The position numbers and the translations under genes are program-made. A stretch of 64,000 nt of DNA from Terrisporobacter petrolearius (GTDB taxonomy: Bacteria > Bacillota > Clostridia > Peptostreptococcales > Peptostreptococcaceae): the NCBI RefSeq assembly GCF_032598785.1, contig NZ_CP102984.1. One strand, 5' to 3'. How positions within the stretch are numbered: position 1 is the stretch's first letter; each line of letters begins with the position of its first letter. The notes under the pieces were generated by a model. The model worked only from the letters and a program-made list of their open reading frames with translations. It had not been told where the DNA came from and made no database searches. Positions 18,495-27,547 of the stretch are shown piece after piece.

Positions 18495-18818
18495 CTATGC
18501 TTTTGTCATACATACTAATTTTTTTAATTTTTTCTCATCTAGAACTCCTAAAACTACGCCATTAACACTTAAGCTTTTTACCGCTTGTATGTCTCTTTTC
18601 ATTATTTCTGAACCTTCTTCACTATATACAAGTCCATTGGCATGGTGCCTTATCATTACATTTACAGGTATATCTACACTTTTTACTACACTTTATACAA
18701 GCCCATAACTTGGTGTCAATCCACTTTCAGTTAATGCACTCACAGGCTCTATTCTATCTGTCCCACACTCTTCTATAGATTTGGCATATTCCACTGTCAT
18801 TCCTATTATTTCTAGCAT
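18495..18818 (-). pseudogene. cutC: Degenerate cutC (copper homeostasis protein family)
   Basis: With a good ribosome site (AGAGGTGG) the frame opens MLEIIGMTVE and continues with a CutC-like segment containing DRIEPVSALTESGLTPS. It stops at an in-frame TAA at 18693-18695 after 41 codons. The same frame resumes immediately with SVVKSVDIPVNVMIR and VNGVVLGVLDEKKLKKL, again like CutC, and ends at 18495. CutC proteins are usually over 200 residues, so the C-terminal half is also missing. The joined remnant covers only ~105 residues. One nonsense mutation plus a 3' deletion explains it. The family call rests on remembered motifs, not a search. Confidence 0.75.
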
Positions 18819-18870
18819 TATCCACCTCTTAATAAAATATATTTTATTATAAAACATTTACTTTACATAA

Positions 18871-18908
18871 AAATAGAGATAAGAAGTTTTAACTTCTTAT
18901 CTCTATTT
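18871..18908 (-). terminator. Terminator of the BMP lipoprotein gene
   Basis: A perfect 16-bp stem (AAATAGAGATAAGAAG with its complement) and 6-nt loop, with T runs, placed 3 bp after the lipoprotein stop. It is the strongest simple hairpin in this part of the window. Confidence 0.85.
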
Positions 18909-18910
18909 TT

Positions 18911-19939
18911 TTAGTCTAGTTTATCAAGTTCTTCTTTTGAATTCGGAACTTTTATTTCTCCATTTTTAACTTTGTCTGCCATAGTATTTACATAGTCTAG
19001 CACATCTTGAGGTACTAAATTCTTTGTAGATTCAGGTATGCCAACACCATCTTCTTTCAATCCATATACTTTAGCTTCTCCACCAGTTAGTTTTCCATTT
19101 TTAAATGCTTTCACTGTATCATATACACCAACATTAACTTTTTTCAAAGCCGATGTTAAAACATTTTTTTGTGCTAAGTCACTTTGGTCTTTATCTACGC
19201 CAATTGCATATTTATTTTGTTCTTTAGCTGATTCTATAGCTCCTACACCTGTTCCTCCCGCTGCTGAAAGAATTATATCTACACCATTTGAATACATTTG
19301 GTTCGCTATAGATTTACCTTTTGCTGCATCTGCAAAAGTTCCAGCAAATTGAACTTTTACATCTGCATCATCATTAGCTTTTTCTACACCATATTCATAC
19401 CCATATAAAAATCTATATATAATTGAATTTTCCATTCCGCCTATAAAACCTACTTTATTAGTTTTTGTCATTTTTCCCGCTATTAAACCTGCTAAAAAAG
19501 TAGCTTCATTTTCTTTAAATAATATAGGTGTTATATTTTTTGGTATTGTATCATAAGTTTCATCTATTATAGCAAAACTTAAATCCGGATAATTTTCTGC
19601 CTGAGTTTTAATATCTTCTACCATAGTGTTACCAACACCTATAATTAAATCCATCCCATCATCAGCTAAAGCTTCTATATTTCCAATATACTCAGAAGCT
19701 TGTTTTGATTCTATTACCTTTACTTCTACTCCTAATTCTTTCTGCGCTTTTTGTAATCCTTCCCATGCACTTTGGTTAAAAGATTCATCATTTATACCAC
19801 CTACATCGGCAACCATTCCTACTTTTATAGCTTTAGTATCCTTTGTTTCTGTGTTATTTTTTTTACCTGTGCATCCTACTACACTTATTGAACCTATTAG
19901 CACCGCTGAAGTTAATGCCACAATTTTTTTATAATTCAT
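18911..19939 (-). CDS. BMP-family substrate-binding lipoprotein
   Basis: A 342-residue exported lipoprotein of the basic membrane protein (PnrA/TmpC/Med) family, which usually binds purine nucleosides for an ABC importer. A signal peptide of about 22 residues ends in the lipobox SVVGC with Cys23 as lipidation site. It is followed by a KK/ET-rich linker and the binding fold beginning IKVGMVADVGGINDESFNQSAWEGLQKA, with the family motifs LIIGVGNTMVEDI and GKMTKTNKVGFIGGME. It is transcribed alone with its own terminator; no ATPase or permease gene adjoins it. Its position among purine genes fits nucleoside uptake (inference). Confidence 0.88.
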   Translation of the reverse strand: MNYKKIVALTSAVLIGSISVVGCTGKKNNTETKDTKAIKVGMVADVGGINDESFNQSAWEGLQKAQKELGVEVKVIESKQASEYIGNIEALADDGMDLIIGVGNTMVEDIKTQAENYPDLSFAIIDETYDTIPKNITPILFKENEATFLAGLIAGKMTKTNKVGFIGGMENSIIYRFLYGYEYGVEKANDDADVKVQFAGTFADAAKGKSIANQMYSNGVDIILSAAGGTGVGAIESAKEQNKYAIGVDKDQSDLAQKNVLTSALKKVNVGVYDTVKAFKNGKLTGGEAKVYGLKEDGVGIPESTKNLVPQDVLDYVNTMADKVKNGEIKVPNSKEELDKLD

Positions 19940-20059
19940 ATTATTCCTCCTGTCATCTTAATAATTCTGTATGTATCTATGTTTTATAAAGTTTCGGCAT
20001 TCATAATATTATTATTTCAATAATTTCATAAATTAATTACAAAAACCAAAAAAATAAAA

Positions 20060-20092
20060 AAATGACAAACAACAATATGTTATTTGTCATTT
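20060..20092 (-). terminator. Terminator of guaB-guaA
   Basis: AAATGACAAA and TTTGTCATTT form a 10-bp stem with a 13-nt loop. The minus strand then continues with a run of T. It begins 10 bp after the guaA stop. Confidence 0.85.
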
Positions 20093-20101
20093 CTATTTAT
20101 A

Positions 20102-21634
20102 TTATTCCCACTCAATTGTTCCTGGTGGTTTTGAAGTTATATCATAAACTACTCTGTTTGCTCCATCAACTTCATTTACTATTCTGTTTGATATTTTTTC
20201 TAAAACATCATATGGCATTTTGTACCAGTCAGAAGTCATTCCATCAGAAGATGTTACTGCTCTTAAACCTACTAAGTAAGCATAAGTTCTTTCATCTCCC
20301 ATAACCCCTACAGTTTTTACATCTGGTAATGTAGCAAATGCTTGCCATATTTCTTTGTATAAACCTGCTTTTTTAAGTTCTTCCATATATATAGCATCAG
20401 CTTCTCTTAATATGTCACATCTTTCTTTTGTAACTTCACCGATAACTCTTATTCCAAGTCCTGGTCCTGGGAATGGATGTCTGAATATTAACCCTTCTTC
20501 TATTCCAAGTTCTAAACCTATTTTTCTAACTTCATCTTTGAATAATTCTCTTAATGGTTCTACTATTTGGAATTCTATATCTTCAGGTATTCCACCAACA
20601 TTGTGATGAGATTTTATTGTAGCAGCTTCTCCATGTCCACTTTCTACAACGTCTGGATATATAGTTCCTTGTGCTAAGAAATCCATCTTCCCAAGTTTAT
20701 TTGATTCTTCTTCAAATACTCTTATGAACTCTTCACCTATTATCTTTCTCTTAGATTCTGGTTCTGTTACACCTTTTAATTTACCTAAGAATCTATCTTC
20801 ACAGTTAACTCTTATTAAGTTCATATCAAACTTATCTTTGAATATTCTTTCTACGTCATTACCTTCATTTTTTCTAAGTAATCCATGATCAACGAATACA
20901 CAAGTTAAGTTATCCCCTATAGCCTTATGAACAAGTACTGCCGCAACTGATGAATCAACTCCACCACTTAAAGCACATAATACTTTTTTATCACCTATTG
21001 TTTCTTTTAACTCTTTTATTTTATCATTTATAAATGAATCTGTAGTCCAATCTCCACTTACTTCACAAACATTGTATAAGAAGTTTTTAAGTATTTTATC
21101 TCCTTCTAAACAATGTTCAACTTCTGGATGGAACTGTACTCCATAAAGATTTTTTTCTTTATTTTCTACCGCTGCAACAGGGCAATCTGATGTATAAGCT
21201 ATTACTTCAAATCCTTCTGCTGCAGTATCAACTAAATCTGTATGACTCATCCAAACTGTATTAGTTGACATTCCTTCAAATAGTTTTGATTCTTTGTATG
21301 TTATAGCTGTTTTCCCATACTCTTTTTCAGATGTATTACCTTTTCTAACAACACCACCTAAAACATGTGACATTATTTGATGTCCGTAACATATACCAAG
21401 TATTGGAACTCCTATTTCAAATATTTCTTTTGATATTGTTGGAGAATCTGCTAAGTATGCGCTATTAGGTCCTCCTGTAAATATTATCCCTTTTGGATTT
21501 TTAGCTTTTATAGTTTCTATATCTGTAGTATATGGTATTATCTCGCAATATACGTTATTTTCTCTTACTCTTCTTGCTATTAACTGGTTATATTGACCTC
21601 CAAAGTCAACAACTAATACTAATTCATGTTTCAT
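20102..21634 (-). CDS. guaA: GMP synthase, glutamine-hydrolysing
   Basis: Aminates XMP to GMP with glutamine and ATP. The 510 residues contain the class I glutaminase domain (1-~190; nucleophile in GICYGHQ, with VQFHPEVEH), the ATP pyrophosphatase domain (LCALSGGVDSSVAAVL) and the C-terminal dimerisation domain ending KPPGTIEWE. It overlaps the guaB stop by one base, so the two are coupled, and both lie behind the guanine riboswitch. It has normal length and motifs. Confidence 0.97.
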   Translation of the reverse strand: MKHELVLVVDFGGQYNQLIARRVRENNVYCEIIPYTTDIETIKAKNPKGIIFTGGPNSAYLADSPTISKEIFEIGVPILGICYGHQIMSHVLGGVVRKGNTSEKEYGKTAITYKESKLFEGMSTNTVWMSHTDLVDTAAEGFEVIAYTSDCPVAAVENKEKNLYGVQFHPEVEHCLEGDKILKNFLYNVCEVSGDWTTDSFINDKIKELKETIGDKKVLCALSGGVDSSVAAVLVHKAIGDNLTCVFVDHGLLRKNEGNDVERIFKDKFDMNLIRVNCEDRFLGKLKGVTEPESKRKIIGEEFIRVFEEESNKLGKMDFLAQGTIYPDVVESGHGEAATIKSHHNVGGIPEDIEFQIVEPLRELFKDEVRKIGLELGIEEGLIFRHPFPGPGLGIRVIGEVTKERCDILREADAIYMEELKKAGLYKEIWQAFATLPDVKTVGVMGDERTYAYLVGLRAVTSSDGMTSDWYKMPYDVLEKISNRIVNEVDGANRVVYDITSKPPGTIEWE

Positions 21635-23100
21635 TACATTACATCTCCTTGTGTACTATAGTTTGGTGCTTCTTTTGTTATTGTTATATCGTGTGGATGA
21701 CTTTCTTTTAGAGAAGCTGCTGTTATTTTTACAAATTGAGCTGTTTCTTGTAAGTCTTTTATTGTAGGTGCTCCGCAGTAACCCATTCCCGATCTTAAAC
21801 CACCTATCATTTGATAAGCTATCTCTTCCGCTTTTCCTTTATAAGGAACCATTCCTTCTACACCTTCTGGAACTAATTTTTTAGCACCATCTTGGAAATA
21901 TCTATCTTTTGATCCATCTTCCATAGCCGCTATAGAACCCATTCCTCTATATGCTTTGTATGATCTACCTCTGTAAAGAACTGTTTCTCCTGGACTCTCA
22001 TCAGTTCCTGCAAATAAAGATCCCATCATACAAACATTTGCTCCAGCAGCTAAAGCTTTAACTACATCACCAGAATATTTAATACCACCGTCCGCTATTA
22101 CTGGTACTCCATATTTTTTAGCAACTTCTGCACAGTCCATAACTGCTGTTACTTGTGGAACCCCTATACCAGCAACTACTCTTGTAGTACATATAGATCC
22201 TGGTCCCATACCTATTTTCACGCAGTCAGCTCCAGCTTTTATTAAGTCTTCACAACCTTGAGCTGTAGCAACATTTCCTGCTATTATTTGTAAATCTGGG
22301 TATACTGATTTTATTTTTTGTACAGCTTCTATAACACCTTTTGAGTGTCCATGTGCACTATCTAAAACTATAGCATCTACTTTTGCTTCATATAACGCTT
22401 TTACTCTATCTAATACATCTCCTGTTATACCAACTGCTGCACCACATAAAAGTCTCCCCTTTTTATCTTTTGCAGAGTTTGGATATTGGATTTTCTTTTC
22501 TATATCTTTTATTGTTATTAAACCTTTTAAATGATTCTCTTCGTCTACTATTGGTAATTTTTCAATTTTATGTTGTTTAAGAATTTGTTCAGCTTCTTCT
22601 AAAGTAACTCCTTCTCTAGCTGTTACTAGATTATCCTTAGTCATAGCATCTTCTATTTTTTTAGACATATCTTTTTCAAACTTAATATCTCTGTTTGTTA
22701 TTATTCCAATAAGTTTTTTATCTTTGTCTATTATTGGAACCCCTGATATTCTAAATTTCCCCATTATACTGTCAGCATCTTGAATTGTATGGTCTTTTGT
22801 TAAGTAAAACGGATCCACAATTACTCCACTTTCGCTTCTCTTTACTCTATCTACTTCTGAAGCTTGCTCTTCAATAGACATATTTTTATGAATAATACCC
22901 ATACCACCTTGTCTTGCCATAGATATTGCCATTTTTGACTCTGTAACAGTATCCATACCAGCACTCATTAAAGGTATATTTAATTGTATCGTCTTAGTCA
23001 AGTATGTCTGTGTATTTATCTCTTTTGGTAATATTTCAGATCTTTGAGGTATTAATAAAACATCATCAAAAGTTAATCCTTCTTTTATTATTGTAGCCAT
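21634..23100 (-). CDS. guaB: IMP dehydrogenase
   Basis: Oxidises IMP to XMP with NAD+, the committed step to guanine nucleotides. The 488 residues form a TIM barrel interrupted by two CBS domains (about 95-205). The catalytic loop GPGSICTTRVVAG carries the active cysteine, and the GMMGSLFAGTDESPGE and YRGMGS regions follow. It is the first gene of guaB-guaA. A guanine riboswitch and terminator upstream are expected to switch transcription off when guanine is plentiful. Confidence 0.97.
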   Translation of the reverse strand: MATIIKEGLTFDDVLLIPQRSEILPKEINTQTYLTKTIQLNIPLMSAGMDTVTESKMAISMARQGGMGIIHKNMSIEEQASEVDRVKRSESGVIVDPFYLTKDHTIQDADSIMGKFRISGVPIIDKDKKLIGIITNRDIKFEKDMSKKIEDAMTKDNLVTAREGVTLEEAEQILKQHKIEKLPIVDEENHLKGLITIKDIEKKIQYPNSAKDKKGRLLCGAAVGITGDVLDRVKALYEAKVDAIVLDSAHGHSKGVIEAVQKIKSVYPDLQIIAGNVATAQGCEDLIKAGADCVKIGMGPGSICTTRVVAGIGVPQVTAVMDCAEVAKKYGVPVIADGGIKYSGDVVKALAAGANVCMMGSLFAGTDESPGETVLYRGRSYKAYRGMGSIAAMEDGSKDRYFQDGAKKLVPEGVEGMVPYKGKAEEIAYQMIGGLRSGMGYCGAPTIKDLQETAQFVKITAASLKESHPHDITITKEAPNYSTQGDVM

Positions 23101-23158
23101 ACTAGTCTCCTTTCAATTTAACCCACTTTATATTTGAACATTTAATTTTTTATAAAAA

Positions 23159-23212
23159 AAAACCTGTATAGTTTCCATCTTTTACTAAAAAGTGAAATCA
23201 CTATACAGGTTT
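23159..23212 (-). terminator. Riboswitch-controlled terminator before guaB
   Basis: A 13-bp stem, AAACCTGTATAGT with its complement, is followed on the minus strand by at least nine T residues. It lies between the guanine aptamer and the guaB ribosome site, in the position of an expression-platform terminator. Confidence 0.9.
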
Positions 23213-23275
23213 GAATATATGACTTAAAACTGCCTATTATTAAGCAGCTAATATATTCAAATATATATAATAATT

Positions 23276-23348
23276 TCACCCATAGTCAAGATTTTTACGG
23301 TTTCTCGGTAGAAACTCTCAGACCATATTTCTGAGTATATACGAGTGA
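23276..23348 (-). ncRNA. Guanine riboswitch (purine aptamer)
   Basis: On the minus strand the sequence matches the purine aptamer: P1 CACTC/GGGTG, the core ATATGGTCTGAGA, the loop segment TTTCTACC, CCGTAAA, and GACTATGGGTG closing P1. The C in GACTATG is the position that pairs with the ligand, giving guanine (or hypoxanthine) rather than adenine specificity. The downstream terminator completes an OFF switch on guaB-guaA. Confidence 0.96.
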
Positions 23349-23392
23349 TTTTATTTTAAAAATTTTCGTTATTCGCCTTATGTTTGAATAAT

Positions 23393-23421
23393 AATTTACC
23401 AAAATAATTCGCTTGTGTCAA
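23393..23421 (-). promoter_or_regulatory. Vegetative promoter of guaB leader
   Basis: On the minus strand TTGACA (23416-23421) and TAAATT (23393-23398) are separated by 17 bp, placing transcription start roughly 35-45 nt before the aptamer. This is a good sigma-A-type match. Confidence 0.65.
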
Positions 23422-23668
23422 CAAATTTTTACGATTTTCTTCATTAGCTATTATATTTGTTACCATATAAGCTTATTTAATTAATATATTGGAATTAATT
23501 ACTATAGTTATTTACATAAGAAATTATATTTTTACTTTATTTAATTTACTATTATAAAATAGTTACTTAACTTTCATATTAATAAAAACATATTTTTATG
23601 TTAGAACCTTTTATATAAAATTTATTCTCCCATATATATTTTACATATTTAAATAATACTAATAATTC

Positions 23669-24412
23669 TTATTTTAATTTGTTAATAGTAGATGCCAAAT
23701 ACCCTGCTCCAAATCCATTATCTATATTTACTACAGATATGCCTGAAGCACAACTATTTAACATAGCTAGAAGTGGAGCTAGTCCATCAAAATTTGCTCC
23801 ATACCCCACTGATGTAGGCACCGCTATAACCGGTACGTCCACTAGACCTCCTACTACACTAGGAAGAGCACCTTCCATACCTGCTACTGCCACAATTACT
23901 CTAGCATTTTCAATCATATGCCTATTAGCTAATAATCTATGAATACCAGCTACTCCTACGTCATATAATCTTTCCACTTTATTTCCACAGAATACAGCTG
24001 TATAGTATGCTTCATCTGCCACAGGTATGTCAGATGTGCCTCCTGTAACAATCAAAATAGTTCCCTTACCTTGATCTTTTATTTCTTCATTTTTTATTCT
24101 TAATATTTTTGATAATTCATCATATTCTGCATTAGGATATAGTTTAATGATTTTATCATAAGTAGTCTTTTCACATCTTGTTCCAAGAATGTTACTACCT
24201 TTTTCATTCATTCTTTCTATAATTCCTAAAATATGATTATCACTTTTCCCCTTACAATATATTACTTCTGGATATCCATTTCTTATACTTCTATGATGGT
24301 CAATATGAGCATATCCTATATCCTCGAAGGGCAAATCTTTTAATTTCCCTAAAGCATCTTCTATTTCTATGTTGCTATTTTTAACATCATTTAATAATTT
24401 TTTTAAGTCCAT
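23669..24412 (-). CDS. larB: LarB, nickel-pincer cofactor carboxylase
   Basis: A 247-residue protein of the LarB family, which carboxylates nicotinic acid adenine dinucleotide in making the nickel pincer nucleotide cofactor of lactate racemase. The C-terminal half is PurE-like: VTGGTSDIPVADEA, VVAVAGMEGALPSVVGGL and VPTSVGYGANFDG. The N-terminal ~90 residues (YAHIDHHRSIRNGYPEVIYCKGKS) are typical of LarB and rule out PurE proper. No larA, larC or larE is nearby, so this copy stands alone in the window. A start ATG at 24412 is preceded by AGAGGGGAATT. Confidence 0.88.
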   Translation of the reverse strand: MDLKKLLNDVKNSNIEIEDALGKLKDLPFEDIGYAHIDHHRSIRNGYPEVIYCKGKSDNHILGIIERMNEKGSNILGTRCEKTTYDKIIKLYPNAEYDELSKILRIKNEEIKDQGKGTILIVTGGTSDIPVADEAYYTAVFCGNKVERLYDVGVAGIHRLLANRHMIENARVIVAVAGMEGALPSVVGGLVDVPVIAVPTSVGYGANFDGLAPLLAMLNSCASGISVVNIDNGFGAGYLASTINKLK

Positions 24413-24599
24413 AATTCCCCTCTTCTGCTCTTATTTTATTTATATATAATTATACCTTAATATTTTATTTAAAACACGACTATTTATTAATTAAGACTTT
24501 TTAAGTCTATAACTTACCAACAATATAAATCAAACGATGACTTTTTTTAAATGTAAAAAATAGTTATATTATCTTTACTGAAAAGTATATTTGTAATCA

Positions 24600-24630
24600 A
24601 AAAGAGAGAACTCTACGAGTTCCCCCTTTG
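24600..24630 (-). terminator. Terminator of groES-groEL
   Basis: GAACTC/GAGTTC core extended by AAAG.../CTTT pairs, followed on the minus strand by CTCTTTTTG. It lies about 12 bp after the groEL stop. Confidence 0.75.
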
Positions 24631-24641
24631 TTTAAATTATA

Positions 24642-26267
24642 TTACATCATTCCTGGCATTCCTGCTCCCATAGGTGCAGCTTTATCTTCTTTTTCCGGAA
24701 TATCCGCTACAGCAGCTTCTGTTGTTAAGAATACTCCTGCTATAGATGCTGCGTTTTGAAGAGCGCTTCTAGTAACCTTAGTTGGATCAACTATACCAGA
24801 TTCTATCATATTTACATATTTTTCATTTAATGCATCAAATCCTATTTCAGGATCTTCTGCTATAACATTTTGAACAATTACTGCACCTTCAAGACCTGCA
24901 TTTATAGCTATTTGTCTTAATGGCTCCTCTAATGATTTTCTTACTATTTTAGCTCCTAGTTGTTCTTCTCCTTCAAGAGTTTCAATTAATTCATCTAAAA
25001 CAGGTATTGTACTAACTAAAGCAGTACCACCACCAGCAACTATACCTTCTTCAACAGCAGCTCTAGTTGCATTTAAAGCATCTTCTATTCTTAATTTCTT
25101 TTCTTTCATTTCTACTTCTGTAGCTGCACCAACTTTAACTACCGCAACTCCACCAGATAACTTAGCTAATCTTTCTAATAATTTTTCTTTATCAAAATCA
25201 GAAGTTGTAACTTCTACTAAATGTTTTATTTGATTAACTCTATTTTGTATATCTTCTTTTGTTCCATGACCACCAACTATAGTAGTGCTATCTTTTACTA
25301 CTTTAACTGAAGAAGCTCTTCCTAATAAATCTAAATCCGCTTCTTTTAAATCATATCCAACTTCTTCTGATATTACAACACCACCAGTAAGAATAGCTAT
25401 ATCTTGAAGCATTTCTTTTCTTCTATCCCCAAATCCTGGAGCTTTAACTGCAACAATTTCACAAACTCCTCTTAATTTATTAAGAACTAGTGTAGATAAT
25501 GCTTCACCTTCTACATCTTCTGCTATTATTAATAATCTCTTACCTTGTTCAACTATTTTATTTAAGATAGGAAGTAATTCTTGTATGTTAGATATCTTCT
25601 TGTCAGTTATTAATATATAAGGATCATTTAAAACTGCTTCCATTTTGTCTACATCTGTAACCATGTATGCAGAAACGAATCCCCTGTCAAATTGCATACC
25701 TTCAACAGTTTCTAGTTCTGTATTCATAGTCTTAGATTCCTCTACAGTTATAACGCCTTCTTTTCCTACTACCTTCATAGCCTGAGCTATTAATTCACCT
25801 ATTTCATCATCTCCTGAAGACACTGCACCAACTTGAGCTATTTCCTCTTGAGTTTCTATTGTTCTTGATTGTTTCTTTAGTTCTTCAACTGAAACTTCTA
25901 CTGCTTTTTGTATACCTTTTCTAAGTATTATTGGATTGGTTCCAGCAGTAACATTTTTTAAACCTTCTCTTATTATTGCTTGTGCTAAAACTGTAGCAGT
26001 AGTTGTACCATCTCCTGCCACATCATTAGTCTTAGTTGCAACTTGCTTAACAAGCTGTGCACCCATATTTTCAAATCTATCTTCTAATTCTATTTCTTTT
26101 GCTATAGTAACACCATCATTTGTTATTAGAGGTACTCCAAACATTTTGTCCAATATAACATTTCTTCCCTTTGGTCCAAGAGTCACCTTAACTGTATCAG
26201 CTAATTTGTTTACACCAGTTTCTAATGCTTTTCTTGTATCTTGCGCAAATCTAATATCCTTTGCCAT
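24642..26267 (-). CDS. groEL: Chaperonin GroEL (60 kDa)
   Basis: The ATP-driven double-ring folding chaperone. The ~541 residues begin AKDIRFAQDTRKALETGVNKLADTVKVTLGPKGRNVILD and include NDVAGDGTTTATVLAQAI (ATP site) and EGIVAGGGTAL. The C-terminus ends MGAGMPGMM, a short GGM-type tail. I placed the start at 26267, 8 nt after AGGAGG; an ATG two codons earlier is too close. It follows groES by 19 bp and shares its CIRCE-controlled promoter. Confidence 0.98.
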   Translation of the reverse strand: MAKDIRFAQDTRKALETGVNKLADTVKVTLGPKGRNVILDKMFGVPLITNDGVTIAKEIELEDRFENMGAQLVKQVATKTNDVAGDGTTTATVLAQAIIREGLKNVTAGTNPIILRKGIQKAVEVSVEELKKQSRTIETQEEIAQVGAVSSGDDEIGELIAQAMKVVGKEGVITVEESKTMNTELETVEGMQFDRGFVSAYMVTDVDKMEAVLNDPYILITDKKISNIQELLPILNKIVEQGKRLLIIAEDVEGEALSTLVLNKLRGVCEIVAVKAPGFGDRRKEMLQDIAILTGGVVISEEVGYDLKEADLDLLGRASSVKVVKDSTTIVGGHGTKEDIQNRVNQIKHLVEVTTSDFDKEKLLERLAKLSGGVAVVKVGAATEVEMKEKKLRIEDALNATRAAVEEGIVAGGGTALVSTIPVLDELIETLEGEEQLGAKIVRKSLEEPLRQIAINAGLEGAVIVQNVIAEDPEIGFDALNEKYVNMIESGIVDPTKVTRSALQNAASIAGVFLTTEAAVADIPEKEDKAAPMGAGMPGMM

Positions 26268-26286
26268 CTTCATACCCTCCTAATTT

Positions 26287-26571
26287 TTACTCAATAACAG
26301 CTAATATATCGCTTTGTCTTAAAATTATGTATTCTTCTGAGTCTATTTTGACTTCATTCCCTGCATATTTTGAGTATATTACTTTATCTCCAACTTCAAC
26401 TTCCATTTTGACTTCATTTCCATCTACAAAGCCTCCTGGCCCAACTTCTATAACTTGTGCCATTTGTGGTTGTTCTTTTGCTGAACCTGGTAAAATAATA
26501 CCACTTGCAGTTTTTTCTTCTGCCTCAACTTTCTTGATTACTACTCTGTCTGCTAAAGGTCTTATTTTCAT
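26287..26571 (-). CDS. groES: Co-chaperonin GroES (10 kDa)
   Basis: The lid of the GroEL chamber. The 94 residues begin KIRPLADRVVIKKVEAEEKTASG, with the mobile loop SGIILPGSAKEQPQ and the KVIYSKYAGNEVKID strand region. It is the first gene of groES-groEL and is preceded by AGGAGG. A CIRCE operator lies 54 bp upstream, indicating HrcA repression relieved by heat. Confidence 0.98.
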   Translation of the reverse strand: MKIRPLADRVVIKKVEAEEKTASGIILPGSAKEQPQMAQVIEVGPGGFVDGNEVKMEVEVGDKVIYSKYAGNEVKIDSEEYIILRQSDILAVIE

Positions 26572-26624
26572 AATTTATCCCTCCTAAAATAGAATTATAT
26601 TATTAAATTTAGTTATTATTATTT

Positions 26625-26651
26625 TTATCACTCTATATCTTAGAGTGCTAA
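26625..26651 (-). promoter_or_regulatory. CIRCE operator (HrcA site)
   Basis: On the minus strand TTAGCACTC-N9-GAGTGATAA matches the CIRCE consensus TTAGCACTC-N9-GAGTGCTAA with one mismatch. Its location upstream of groES is canonical. Confidence 0.95.
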
Positions 26652-26775
26652 CAAGATAATAATAAACCATTTTCATAAAATTTTCAACTTATTTTTGAAC
26701 CTTTATTTATATATAAATATTTATCATTAAACTTTGTTTTTATACCATATTATTTTATATTTTATGATATAAAAA

Positions 26776-26810
26776 AAGTTTACACCTTTCATATTAGAAA
26801 GGGTAAACTT
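26776..26810 (-). terminator. Terminator of the ABC export pair
   Basis: AAGTTTAC-A-CCTTTC pairs with GAAAGG-GTAAACTT around a 6-nt loop, with T7 following on the minus strand. It lies 3 bp after the ATPase stop. Confidence 0.85.
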
Positions 26811-26812
26811 AA

Positions 26813-27547
26813 TTACTTCATAAATTCTGTATACTGATCAAGAACTTCCTTAGGTTCTCCCATCATTTTAATCACACCATCGTGCATCCACATTACAGTA
26901 TCACAAAGCTCATTTAAAGTAGATATGTTATGAGAAACTATAACTACCGTTCTTTTTCTATCAGAAATAAGACTCTTCATTTTTGCATAACTTTTCTTTT
27001 TAAATTTTTGATCTCCTACACTTAAGACTTCATCAATAAGCATTATGTCTGTTTCTAGTATTGCCGTAATAGAAAATGCTAGTTTTGAAAACATACCACT
27101 AGAATATGTTTTTACAGGCATATCTATAAATTTTCCAAGTTCTGCAAAATCTATTATTTCATCCATTTTATTTGTTATTTCTTCTTCAGAAAACCCAAGT
27201 AGCATTCCTGATAAAAGAATATTTTCTCTACCTGTCAAACTTTTATTAAATCCTACCCCTATAGATAATAAAGATACTGATTTATTATGTAGATTTATTA
27301 TCCCTTTATCTGGAGAAAATATTCCTGCTAACGCTTTTAGCATAGTAGATTTTCCACTTCCATTTTTACCTATTATGCCAAGAATTTTACCTTCTTCCAA
27401 ATCAAAAGATACATTTTTTACTGCATTAAATTCTTTAACCTTCGCTTTTTTAAATCTTAATAAATTCTTTTTTACTGAATAAGCTTTCATACTTTTATAA
27501 GTTATACTTAAATTATTTACTTCTATAGCTAATTCTCTCTGCTCCAT
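26813..27547 (-). CDS. Polysaccharide/teichoic-acid export ABC ATPase, TagH-like
   Basis: A 244-residue ATPase of the TagH/Wzt-type group that exports cell-wall polymers or O-antigen-like glycans. Motifs are GIIGKNGSGKST (Walker A, about 57-68), TYSSGMFSKLAFSI (signature) and DIMLIDEVLSVGDQKF (Walker B). It ends soon after the ATPase core, so it lacks the C-terminal carbohydrate-binding domain of longer Wzt proteins. It shares one base with the permease gene upstream. No glycan biosynthesis genes adjoin, so the exported polymer is unknown. Confidence 0.85.
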   Translation of the reverse strand: MEQRELAIEVNNLSITYKSMKAYSVKKNLLRFKKAKVKEFNAVKNVSFDLEEGKILGIIGKNGSGKSTMLKALAGIFSPDKGIINLHNKSVSLLSIGVGFNKSLTGRENILLSGMLLGFSEEEITNKMDEIIDFAELGKFIDMPVKTYSSGMFSKLAFSITAILETDIMLIDEVLSVGDQKFKKKSYAKMKSLISDRKRTVVIVSHNISTLNELCDTVMWMHDGVIKMMGEPKEVLDQYTEFMK

